A stretch of DNA of 19,434 nucleotides from Arcicella sp038230735. GTDB lineage: Bacteria > Bacteroidota > Bacteroidia > Cytophagales > Spirosomataceae. Both the position numbers and the translations under genes were made by a program. Positions 8,761 to 15,987 of this stretch are shown piece by piece. Location of the stretch: contig JBBRMR010000087.1 in assembly GCA_038230735.1 (NCBI GenBank), forward strand, positions 1 through 19,434. Direction: 5' to 3'. How positions within the stretch are numbered: the stretch's first letter is position 1; each line of letters starts with the position of its first letter. The notes beneath the pieces are model-generated. The model was not told the origin of the DNA. It saw nothing but the letters and a program-made list of their open reading frames with translations, and searched no databases.

Positions 8761-9768
8761 TTATTGACAACTTTCACCATTAATAAATACCGTTGTACCT
8801 CTTTTTTCGTAGGAAGCATCAATTGATTTACAGATGAGTTCCAACTGAATAAACATGGATAAACCATTCAAATCAGCGGTTATTTGGCACTCTTTAGCTT
8901 TAGGGTTGGTGATGATAAACTCTATTCCATATACCTCTGAAAGGGTATTCAGCACATTTTGCAGCGGGCTGGATTTAAAGAAAAACTGTTCTTTTTCAGC
9001 GACCAAAGCATTTATTGGGATTGGATTCTCAACAATACTTGGAACAATATTTTTGGATGCTACATCAAATATCACTTTCTGGTTTGGTGTGAGAATTACC
9101 CCATTTCGTTCGTCTTTTTTATTGCCTTTTTCAGAATAAACGGATACTTTTCCCGTACTCACCACTACTTCAATTACATGGGTTTTGGTATTTGGTTTGA
9201 TTCGAAAGCTGGTCCCTAAAACCTCCGTAATAAGCCCTCCCGTATGCACAATAAATGGTTTAGCTGGATTCCTTTTGACTTTAAAAAAGGCTTCTCCTTT
9301 CAAAAATACAGTTCTGTTGATTTGGTTAAAGGATTTATCATAAACGATACTACTATTTTGCTTCAATAAGATAATTGTGCCGTCATCAAGCTTTACTTCT
9401 TGCTCTGACTGGGTAGTATTTTTTAATTCAATCCCTACTTTTTCAAGGGTATTTCCCCTGAGTGATATTGGGATATTACTTTTATCGTTTTTCACAGCAT
9501 TAAACCATACGAAACCAATCATCAGGCAAGCAGCCATACCCGAAACCCACAACCATTTTGAAAAATAAATTGAATTATTGGGGCTGATATGGTTATAAAT
9601 TTTTGTCCAAATTCTCTTTTCAAATCTCTCTTTTTGCGTAAAAGAGAGATTTGTTTCAGAAGTTTGAGGCAATTTATTAAGCCATTCGTTTAAAATTCTA
9701 TCCTCTTCCTTAGTAGTAATGCCTTCTAAGTATCGTTTTGATAAATTATTAAATTCTTGTTGCGTCAT
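8761..9768 (-). CDS. fecR: FecR-family anti-sigma factor
   Basis: The 335-residue protein is an inner-membrane anti-sigma factor. The cytoplasmic N-terminal region (1-65) opens MTQQEFNNLSKRYLEGITTKEE, the usual start of Bacteroidota FecR proteins. One membrane helix lies at about 69-90 (WLWVSGMAACLMIGFVWF). The periplasmic FecR domain follows (about 105-210, with DDGTIILLKQNSSIVYD and GEAFFKVKRNPAKPFIVHT), and a DUF4974 domain closes the protein (about 265-332). It sits 21 bp after the ECF sigma gene and just before an STN-bearing SusC, the standard order for a TonB-dependent trans-envelope signalling loop. Confidence 0.93.
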   Translation of the reverse strand: MTQQEFNNLSKRYLEGITTKEEDRILNEWLNKLPQTSETNLSFTQKERFEKRIWTKIYNHISPNNSIYFSKWLWVSGMAACLMIGFVWFNAVKNDKSNIPISLRGNTLEKVGIELKNTTQSEQEVKLDDGTIILLKQNSSIVYDKSFNQINRTVFLKGEAFFKVKRNPAKPFIVHTGGLITEVLGTSFRIKPNTKTHVIEVVVSTGKVSVYSEKGNKKDERNGVILTPNQKVIFDVASKNIVPSIVENPIPINALVAEKEQFFFKSSPLQNVLNTLSEVYGIEFIITNPKAKECQITADLNGLSMFIQLELICKSIDASYEKRGTTVFINGESCQ

Positions 9769-9789
9769 AATTATAAGGCTCTCGGCGAG

Positions 9790-10347
9790 TTAATTGTCTG
9801 ACCGAAATGTTTTTAGGTTATCTTTCAAAAATTTTAAAGATTTAGTTATGTGATATTCAACGGCTTTTTCACTTAGTTGTAATGAACCAGCAATTTCTTT
9901 AACTGATTGATTTTCAAATCGGCTACGTCTAAAAACTTCGGCACTTTTTTCGGGTAATGAGCTTAAGGCTTTTTCCACGGCGTTAAATAGTTCCGTAAAA
10001 TTTACGATTTCATCGGTGGCACTATGTTGATTTATTTCTTGAAAAATAAGGTATTCTTGATATTTGCGGTAGCTTATTTGCGATTTGATATAGTCATACA
10101 CTTGGTTTTTGACCGCCAGCGTAAGATATAAATTTAGGTTACGAATAACCACGTCCGCACGTCTATTCCAGAGGCTCAAAAAAACCTCTTGCACCAACTC
10201 TTCCGCCTCTTCATGCACACCCGTTTGATGATAGGCGATTCCAAAAAGTTTGTACCAATATCTGCGATAAATCTCTTCAAATGCAGACACTTGCCCTTCG
10301 TGTAGTAGCGTTACCAAATATTCGTCTTCAAGTTTCTTTATAATCAT
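9790..10347 (-). CDS. RNA polymerase ECF-type sigma factor (FecI-like)
   Basis: The 185-residue protein has sigma region 2 at about 20-85 (EEIYRRYWYKLFGIAYHQTG, then EAEELVQEVFLSLWNRR). Sigma region 4 lies at about 125-180 (LSSLPEKSAEVFRRSRFENQ, then SVKEIAGSLQLSEKAVEYHI). It has no region 3, as expected for ECF factors. It heads the run of minus-strand genes and is followed by its likely anti-sigma factor. It should activate susCD, and perhaps the malonate genes, when the SusC STN domain relieves FecR. Confidence 0.94.
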   Translation of the reverse strand: MIIKKLEDEYLVTLLHEGQVSAFEEIYRRYWYKLFGIAYHQTGVHEEAEELVQEVFLSLWNRRADVVIRNLNLYLTLAVKNQVYDYIKSQISYRKYQEYLIFQEINQHSATDEIVNFTELFNAVEKALSSLPEKSAEVFRRSRFENQSVKEIAGSLQLSEKAVEYHITKSLKFLKDNLKTFRSDN

Positions 10348-10450
10348 TTTTAACTCTGAAATTAGCCTAATTATATGTATAGTAGAACAACGCTAAAAAA
10401 TCCCTAAATAATTTAAAAAAATATTTGAATTATTTTATTTTCTGAATAGT

Positions 10451-10458
10451 CAAATTTA
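10451..10458 (-). promoter_or_regulatory. Candidate -7 promoter element for the sigma/fecR genes
   Basis: The minus strand reads TAAATTTG, a perfect TAnnTTTG -7 box, about 104 bp upstream of the sigma-factor ATG. A T-rich stretch about 20 bp upstream is a poor -33 match. The spacing implies a leader of roughly 95 nt. Confidence 0.4.
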
Positions 10459-11029
10459 TCGCTAATAGGTTGTAAATTAAAAGTTAGAAGACTGACATGG
10501 CTGTAATAATTGGTTATCACTGAGCAGAAGCCCGATTTTCACGATGAATTCAGTAGATTTTTCGGCTTGCAAAACTTCACACTTGAACAATTCTTACCTT
10601 TTAACGCTTCAATTTTGAGTTTTGATGAAATTTTACCTTCAATCTATTGACCTCTAAAATTCTGGCGATGGTTGCTACTACCACTCTTTCATCTGATAAT
10701 TTTTGGGTATCCTATTCTTTTCCTTTCCTGTTGGTCCTACTTCTTTATTTTGAGAACCCAGTAGGCGACTAAATCCGTTACTTTCACTCCCACGTTATCG
10801 TAAATTTTTAGTACTTCTTTGCCCACAAGAAACTACCAAATAGACTTTGGGAGTGCTTACTAATTCTTTGTACAAAGCTGTAAAATCATGGCATTTTTAA
10901 AAACTTTACTAAAAAATAAAAAAATTACTTTTATTTTTTGCCCATTTCATGACACTAAAATGCTCGTTCATGCTGTAAACTATCAACCGTTAGTCTAAGC
11001 ATGATGATTATAATTACCAAACCAGTATT
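10459..11029. other. Gene-poor stretch, possibly decayed coding sequence
   Basis: I see no intact gene here. On the plus strand a frame from about 10507 reads ITEQKPDFHDEFSRFFGLQN and continues for about 45 codons before a stop. On the minus strand, fragments such as IYDNVGVKVTDLVAYWVLKI (about 10750-10810) look protein-like. Neither was recognised. A decayed transposase or similar gene is a guess. Confidence 0.3.
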
Positions 11030-11030
11030 T

Positions 11031-11147
11031 TTGTGCAGCTTATAAACAAATCGTTGCACAATCAATCCAGGCGGAGATTTGTTTGCAACAATTGTAAGAC
11101 GGTGTTCTTAAAAGATTATCCGCAATATATTTGGATAATCTTTTTTT
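11031..11147 (+). ncRNA. Candidate structured small RNA ending in an intrinsic terminator
   Basis: TTGTGCA (11031-11037) can pair with TGCACAA (11055-11061). Alternatively AAACAAATC (11044-11052) pairs with GATTTGTTT (11076-11084) while the adjacent GTTGC (11053-11057) pairs with GCAAC (11085-11089), which is the layout of an H-type pseudoknot. Twenty bases later comes a strong hairpin with a T tract. No ORF uses this terminator on the plus strand. It is predicted from structure only, and no promoter is certain. Confidence 0.3.
11110..11147 (+). terminator. Rho-independent terminator
   Basis: The arms AAAAGATTATCC (11110-11121) and GGATAATCTTTT (11133-11144) pair perfectly over 12 bp around an 11-nt loop and run straight into further Ts. 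It works best for plus-strand transcripts, although the A tract on the left would make it bidirectional. No annotated gene precedes it on the plus strand, so it marks a missing transcript. Confidence 0.7.
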
Positions 11148-11680
11148 CATTGTATTAATATACATGGTTAGTAACTGCCTAAATTTTACATTTTTAGAAA
11201 ATAATATATTTGAATATCAAACAGTTATGAATTAAACCACAACTGTATCCTGTACAGTTAGTGGCGAATACGATGTGTTTGCTGGTGACAAATATTTTTG
11301 TTTTGTATTTTGGAAAAGTATAAAGTAAATTATTAAAGTACAAAAGAATTTTGGGGGGACAGCAAGTTTGTGTGGTAATGACAAAAACCTTCTGCAAAAT
11401 CAGGTTTACTGAGTACTGGAACGTGAAGTATTTCAGACAGGATATTGTCCTTTTTGTGGATGTAATTGTAGTTATGAGTCTTTTGATACCATCGTGTGTA
11501 CACAATAATAGATAGTAAATCATTGGATACCATAATGTTTTTCAGAGACATCACTTTATTGAGAGTAGCGGAAATACAATTAAAATTGTGGAGTCTTTTT
11601 ACAAGAAGCGGAAAAGTTCAATAAAATAGATTTAAAATTTTTACTTAATACTTTAATCACTGACATAATTTATAGATTCG
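11148..11680. other. Intergenic stretch without a convincing gene
   Basis: This stretch is AT-rich and frames are short. A plus-strand frame from about 11330 to 11508 contains the cysteine cluster CPFCGCNC (from 11446) but is split by an in-frame TGA near 11409. The overlapping minus-strand frames have unlikely composition and no family likeness. The last 50 bp should hold the promoter of the response-regulator gene; only weak -7 matches (TACTTTAA) are seen. Confidence 0.35.
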
Positions 11681-12121
11681 ATGCAAAATGAAATTTTGGT
11701 GATTGATAATGATATACTTATTCTCAAATTAAACTCATTTTTTGTGAATAAAAATGAGCTATACAAAGGTTTTAAATTTCTAAGTTTTAGTAACAACGAT
11801 GAAAGAATCAATTATTTGTTTGATAATAATAAAAACAATAGAAGCTTTCTACTGCTACTTGACGTAGATTTCCCAACTAATCATAGCTGGGAGTTTTTAG
11901 ACGTTGTTAGCCAAGAAGGTTTCGAATGTGATATTAAAGTTATTTTGACTACCTCCTTTTTTCGCTTTCACGATATGGAGAAAGCAAAAAGTTACCCGAA
12001 AGTAATTGCTTTTGCCTCAAAGCCTCTTTCAAAAGTTGTGCTACTCAAAGTTTACAATTTTATTCGTGGAACTTTTAATTTTAAGAAGGTAAATGAGAAC
12101 GGTAAATTACATTTTCTTTAG
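11681..12121 (+). CDS. Single-domain response regulator (receiver only)
   Basis: The 146-residue protein is a stand-alone receiver domain of the CheY fold. The acidic pair is D9/D11 (ILVIDND). The phosphoacceptor is D61 in LLLLDVDFP, followed by WEFLD as in many Bacteroidota receivers. The conserved Thr is T90 or T91 (VILTTS) and the lysine is K114 in ASKPLS. No output domain follows, so it would act by protein contact or phosphorelay. It is the only plus-strand gene in the central part of the window, and no kinase lies nearby. Confidence 0.82.
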   Translation: MQNEILVIDNDILILKLNSFFVNKNELYKGFKFLSFSNNDERINYLFDNNKNNRSFLLLLDVDFPTNHSWEFLDVVSQEGFECDIKVILTTSFFRFHDMEKAKSYPKVIAFASKPLSKVVLLKVYNFIRGTFNFKKVNENGKLHFL

Positions 12122-12524
12122 CTGGCAAATAAAAATATTGCAAGAGACATCAACAAATAAAAATATACCTTAACGGGTTAACGTCTATGCCCCGCCGCTA
12201 TGGGGAAAGTTCACATTAGGTGTAAAAACCTGATGTGAATGCATAGACAAGAAAGGAACAAATTATATGTAGATTGTCGTAAATAAACTTTTAGATTTAT
12301 TTACGACAATAGGGTAGTATATTAATTAGGTGTAAAAGGTATTAATGAAGATTTCCCCGATGGCTTCTGTTGGGGAAACTTACACTTTACTCATACTGGT
12401 AAGAACATATCTTTAACTACCATGAGTTTGTATTAGCAATACTTTACTATTCAAATTTTCGATTTAAAACCAATCATGAGATAATCTCTGAGCGGCTTCC
12501 CCAATGAGATATCGAAGCGGAAAT
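12122..12524. repeat. Block of inverted and direct repeats
   Basis: No gene is seen, but structure is dense. An outer pair GTCTATGC (12183-12190) and GCATAGAC (12241-12248) encloses CCCC/GGGG (12190-12193, 12202-12205) and an 11-bp hairpin (12210-12220 with 12229-12239). A perfect 15-bp hairpin lies at 12273-12287/12296-12310, another at 12352-12358/12372-12378, and a further one at 12389-12427. ATTAGGTGTAAAA occurs at 12215 and 12324, and TGGGGAAA at 12201 and 12371, so the halves look like diverged copies. It may be a REP/MITE-like array or a structured RNA. Confidence 0.6.
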
Positions 12525-13250
12525 TCATAAGGTATTGTTGAGCAAAGGTGCTTCCCTCAAGATTTTTTGTATTGACGGCGGGAGTGCTAAGATTAAATGA
12601 GTGTGTTCTTGGTTGTAAAGGTTACTTGATACAAAGTTAACCATCTTTTTTGAAATAATCTCTAACGTAAACTTCCTGACGGCTTCGCCATAAATCCCTG
12701 TCAATGATAATAAATCTGTCTGAAAGAGACAACCCATGTCTTTAAAAAGGATTAACCGATCCATTTTATTTAAAAAGTAAGGATGCCTTTCGGGATGTGA
12801 TATGACGGGAACATAACCGTTGACCGCAAGATCTCGAAACACTTGCCTGAAGTCCCGCTGCATACCATTAAAGGGCAAACTTATCAGTACGTATTTTTTT
12901 CCAAAAATCAGTAATTTATTTTTTTGCAGAAGCTCCTCAAAATTTTCATTAAGGAAGTACTTTACCGCTATTTCCAACTGGAGAACTATTTTTTCAGTAT
13001 CAACTCTATCCTTAATCAATTGATAACTTTTCAGAATTTGTTCAAACGAATTCGGATATTTGAACGATTTTACGGGCGGCGTTACAATCACTTTTTTGAA
13101 TCCTAACATTTCAATAGATTTCAAATTGTAGATTATTTTATCCAAGTCATCAACTCCATATTCTGGAATTAAATGAGTAATAAAGTCTGTGCGAATACTT
13201 GCGTATGTATGGGGATGGTTTACACTCCTCCCTGTAAAAAATGAAAACAT
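12525..13250 (-). CDS. CpsB/YwqE-family PHP protein, probably catalytically inactive
   Basis: The 241-residue protein aligns by motif with the CpsB/CapC/YwqE tyrosine phosphatases of exopolysaccharide loci, which use a trinuclear metal site. The family skeleton is clear: HLIPEYGVDD, LGFKKVIVTP, YVPVISHPERHPYF, GCLFQTDLLSLTGIYG. Most metal ligands are replaced. The first His of HxH is I24, the TPH His is P59, the Glu of AAEY is K97, the later Glu is S124, and the DxH near the end is N210/Y212. H26 and H152 remain. It is probably a pseudoenzyme, possibly a binding or regulatory protein. No capsule genes are nearby. Confidence 0.75.
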   Translation of the reverse strand: MFSFFTGRSVNHPHTYASIRTDFITHLIPEYGVDDLDKIIYNLKSIEMLGFKKVIVTPPVKSFKYPNSFEQILKSYQLIKDRVDTEKIVLQLEIAVKYFLNENFEELLQKNKLLIFGKKYVLISLPFNGMQRDFRQVFRDLAVNGYVPVISHPERHPYFLNKMDRLILFKDMGCLFQTDLLSLTGIYGEAVRKFTLEIISKKMVNFVSSNLYNQEHTHLILALPPSIQKILREAPLLNNTL

Positions 13251-13408
13251 AATACTACCTTAGACAAAAACGATGAACGAAAAATAAGTCTTACTCAAAC
13301 AATGACTGCGAATTAATTTTACTTAGATACTTATGCGTTGCCGATTCCTACTTGACTCTTGATGAGCGAGTGTTCTCAACAGTATAACCTTAATTTTTTT
13401 TGAATTAG

Positions 13409-13534
13409 CTGATTGGCAACAAGCATCCTACAAACAAGGTTGTTGAACTACTTCCCATCTACGAATTATCCGAAGTGTACCCCATAAATGTCGGAATAAG
13501 AAATGTAGATTATTTTCAGAAATACAACAATTAA
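13409..13534 (+). pseudogene. Possible AraC-type HTH remnant
   Basis: A plus-strand frame of about 41 codons contains ELSEVYPINVGIRNVDYFQK, which resembles the second helix-turn-helix of AraC-family regulators (usual pattern SEIAY.VGF....YF...FKK). There is no start codon and no first helix-turn-helix. The match is short and may be chance. Confidence 0.28.
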
Positions 13535-13571
13535 ATCTTGATTTGGTAAACTAAATCTTGATTTGATGAAA
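13532..13571. repeat. Two tandem 20-bp repeats
   Basis: TAAATCTTGATTTG occurs at 13532-13545 and 13552-13565 as part of two near-identical 20-bp units. It lies at the end of the AraC-like remnant, and slippage during decay is likely. Confidence 0.6.
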
Positions 13572-13722
13572 CTAAGAAGGATTTTGTTATTTGAGAATTT
13601 TGAAAGGATTAATCGGTATGAATTGAACAAATTGGCGGGTGAATTGAACAATAATTATTGAAAGCCAACTTGTTAGAAGAAATGCTTGAGTTCCAAAAAT
13701 AGGAAAGTGAATAGAATAATCG

Positions 13723-14319
13723 TTACTGAAATTTAATCCATTCGTTAAATGAAGCAACTTTAAGACGGCTTACAACCAATTCATCAAGATAGTACAATGC
13801 AATATTTACTTGTAATTTTCTATTTGACAATGGAACTATATGACTAATCGCCTTTCTGTGAATAATTGTTTGTCGGTTAATTCTAAAGAAATCGTTAGGA
13901 TGTAGGATAAGTTCGATTTCATCTACCGTTTTAGAAATTATTGACTGCTCACCCTTAAAAGTCTTTACATACACTATTCCATGTTTCAGAGAAATAATGG
14001 CTATTTCCTGCACTAAAACTGGAATGATTTTTTCTTTATACCTACTAATTAATACAGGTGGAAATCTCGTAGAATTATCGTTGTCGATAGGTTGTATTTG
14101 CTCCAAATTGCTAAATGAAGCCTTGATTGTAAATGTTTTTTTGAGGGCAGCATCAATGTCATCTTGACTGAAAGGCTTGAGAAGATAGTCGATACCATTA
14201 TTCTTGAAGGCTTGGAACATATATTCACTATAGGCAGTGCAAAAAACTACCCATTTTGTAAACTGATTAAATGCTTCATTTGTAATGCGAAACTCATATT
14301 CAGATACAATAAGAATCAA
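13723..14319 (-). CDS. LytTR response regulator with truncated receiver domain
   Basis: The 198 residues contain the C-terminal third of a receiver domain (VVFCTAYSEYMFQAFKNNGI, then DYLLKPF, K48) and a full LytTR DNA-binding domain (about 95-195, with DFFRINRQTIIH). The usual first 45-55 receiver residues, with the acidic pair, are missing. A TAA stop lies two codons before the TTG start used here, beside a 15-bp hairpin. At the place of the phosphorylated Asp, aligned with the family's SDIQL, the sequence is SEYEF, so the Asp appears to be Glu (E7). No histidine kinase is adjacent. It is either a 5'-deleted gene or a phosphorylation-independent regulator; DNA binding may persist. Confidence 0.7.
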   Translation of the reverse strand: MILIVSEYEFRITNEAFNQFTKWVVFCTAYSEYMFQAFKNNGIDYLLKPFSQDDIDAALKKTFTIKASFSNLEQIQPIDNDNSTRFPPVLISRYKEKIIPVLVQEIAIISLKHGIVYVKTFKGEQSIISKTVDEIELILHPNDFFRINRQTIIHRKAISHIVPLSNRKLQVNIALYYLDELVVSRLKVASFNEWIKFQ

Positions 14320-14364
14320 AATTTAACTAAAAAAACAGTTTAAAGGTGATTTTTTAGTTAAATT
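14320..14364 (-). terminator. Strong AT hairpin after the secreted-protein gene
   Basis: Perfect 15-bp arms (14320-14334 and 14350-14364) enclose a 15-nt loop. On the minus strand it follows the 391-residue gene by 28 bp. A run of Ts forms part of the 3' arm, so it is a plausible terminator. It abuts the truncated 5' end of the LytTR gene, so it may also mark a rearrangement junction. Confidence 0.6.
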
Positions 14365-14392
14365 GCTATGAAAATATCAGATTTAGACAGAA

Positions 14393-15568
14393 TTATTTAT
14401 CAACAACCTTTCCTATTGACACATCATATTCTTTATTGAGTTCATTTACAAAAACCTTCATTAAATCTGTACTTCTATTACCATGTTGATAAGCATTTTC
14501 ATACGATTTCCAGTATTTCGGGTAGGGTGCTAAAAGACTTTTTAACACACCATAGGTTAATGGCATTGTCAAACCTGTTTTAGTATCAATAATAGCTTCA
14601 ACTTTATTCGTCATACCCGTTGAAGCGAGATAGCCTAACAAGCCAAAAGCGGATGTCATTATAGAAGATGTCAGGGCTGAAAAAGTCTTATCTTTTACCA
14701 ACGAATATCGTCCTAACATTTGAATTTTAGCGTAATGGCTTTGGTCATAAGAATAGTTATTAGAATTTATATAAATATTTTCTCCATCTGAATAACCGTA
14801 CAATTTCAAACGTCTTAATGATTTGTTGGGGTCTAAAATATTAACTCTATTTTCATCAATTGGCTCAATCATGAATGCCGTTGTGGTATCAGTGGGAGTA
14901 TTATTGAAAAACTCTTGAAATGTTTTGTACCCACCTTTTCGTTTAATTGTCGCTGACAAAATATTATTCGTAGAGTCCAATCGCTGAAATCTGAATAGTT
15001 CTGGTTGCTTTAATGATTTCCAATCCGATTTTTGAAATTCCAACAGAGCTTTATTAAGTAACTTACGAATACGGTTTGGATGACCTAATGTTACGTCCAC
15101 AATTCCGCCGCCATTTTCGATAAAATCTTGAAAGGTGAACAAGGCATTAAAATCTCCCTTTTCATCTCTTTGACAAAACACAACAGTCATATCAGCACGA
15201 CCACTTTCTGATATTGCTCCTGTGGCTTCGCTTATCCAAAAATTTTGAATAACTATTTCAATTGGGACTTGTTCGTCAATTTTTGCTGGGTATTCTTGGG
15301 AAATATAATCAAGCAAAACTGAGCTAATATTGCCCTCAAAATTTACCACAACCTTTCTATTACTTAAACCTTTTTGAACAAATCCAATATTGTCTTTGAA
15401 TAAACGGTTATCCCAAATTCCTTTGATGTAAAAGTCTCTTTTGAAATCTAATCTTTCAGTTTTATCCAACAATTTTTCGATATTGATTAAATGTTTTTCG
15501 GTTTGTGAATAGCCAAAAAATGCAAAAAATAATAAAAAAAATGTACAAAGTCGTTTTGTGTATTTCAT
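14393..15568 (-). CDS. Secreted or envelope protein of unknown function
   Basis: This 391-residue protein was not recognised. Residues 1-22 form a signal peptide (KRLCTFFLLFFAFFGYSQ). The mature part is mixed alpha/beta, and residues 297-317 are a hydrophobic, Ser/Ala-rich stretch (FSALTSSIMTSAFGLLGYLA) that could be a membrane helix. Segments such as NGGGIVDVTLGHPNRIRKLL look structured, but no catalytic motif is evident. It follows the immunity-like genes on the same strand, separated by a hairpin, so it is probably a separate transcript. A link with the toxin cluster is not shown. Confidence 0.7.
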   Translation of the reverse strand: MKYTKRLCTFFLLFFAFFGYSQTEKHLINIEKLLDKTERLDFKRDFYIKGIWDNRLFKDNIGFVQKGLSNRKVVVNFEGNISSVLLDYISQEYPAKIDEQVPIEIVIQNFWISEATGAISESGRADMTVVFCQRDEKGDFNALFTFQDFIENGGGIVDVTLGHPNRIRKLLNKALLEFQKSDWKSLKQPELFRFQRLDSTNNILSATIKRKGGYKTFQEFFNNTPTDTTTAFMIEPIDENRVNILDPNKSLRRLKLYGYSDGENIYINSNNYSYDQSHYAKIQMLGRYSLVKDKTFSALTSSIMTSAFGLLGYLASTGMTNKVEAIIDTKTGLTMPLTYGVLKSLLAPYPKYWKSYENAYQHGNRSTDLMKVFVNELNKEYDVSIGKVVDK

Positions 15569-15597
15569 GTTATAAACCTTTGAATTTGAAGGGGATA

Positions 15598-15635
15598 ATA
15601 AGAAATTAAGGTAGTTCTTTCCCTTAATTTCTTAT
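15598..15635 (-). terminator. Hairpin between the immunity genes and the secreted-protein gene
   Basis: Perfect 14-bp arms (15598-15611 and 15622-15635) surround a 10-nt loop. It follows the EF-Tu-like stop by 44 bp on the minus strand. No long T tract follows, so terminator strength is uncertain. Confidence 0.5.
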
Positions 15636-15679
15636 CAAGTTATTGTTTTTTATGAAAATTTACCCCATTTAGATGGTTG

Positions 15680-15981
15680 TTATATCACTCCAATAATTTC
15701 GCTTATTATACCCATACCCATAAAAGTGCTACCTTCTAAGATTTTAAACCCTCTGCCAATAAAAAACTCATTTTCAACATCTAAATCATCGTAAAATAAA
15801 TTTTAAATAATATATTATAATACGACTTACCCATTTCAAGATATGCCATATTTTTAAAATCCATTAATCCAGAACGTATGATAGTATTTGAAAAATAAAG
15901 TAAAGGTCTATAATTGTCTCCTTTTATTTCTTGCGTTCTGTTTTCATCAGATAGATGAATATTTGCCTTGAAATGATACAT
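15680..15981 (-). pseudogene. Stand-alone EF-Tu domain-3-like protein, frameshifted
   Basis: From ATG at 15981 the frame reads MYHFKANIHLSDENRTQ and NYRPLLYFSNT, then stops after 66 codons. Restoring one base in the short A/T run at about 15793-15796 continues it as FYDDLDVENEFFIGRGFKIL and STFMGMGIISEII, stopping at 15680 after about 100 residues. The rebuilt protein matches the beta-barrel third domain of EF-Tu (FKAEIYV..., GYRPQFYF, RFAIREGGRTVGAGVV) without a GTPase domain. Short proteins of this kind exist as stand-alone genes. It starts 6 bp after the DUF5958-like stop, in the toxin cluster, so an immunity role is a reasonable inference. A sequencing error at the run cannot be excluded. 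Confidence 0.65.
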
Positions 15982-15987
15982 TGGATT

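Larger units (their letters stand above)
13251..13722. other. Gene-free stretch with decayed coding traces
   Basis: There is no intact gene. Besides the AraC-like remnant and the short tandem repeat listed separately, a plus-strand frame near 13578-13660 reads FENFERINRYELNKLAGELN before a stop. GAATTGAACAA occurs twice, at 13620 and 13641. These suggest one or more dead genes. Confidence 0.35.

Noticed and set aside
11194..11554. Two overlapping minus-strand frames (109 and 73 codons)
   Set aside because: Composition is unlike real proteins of this genome, they overlap each other, and no motif is seen.
12122..12524. CRISPR array
   Set aside because: Repeats are few, diverged and unevenly spaced, and no cas gene is present.
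13466..13651. Minus-strand frame of 61 codons
   Set aside because: It is short, lies in a repeat-bearing decayed stretch, and shows no recognisable motif.
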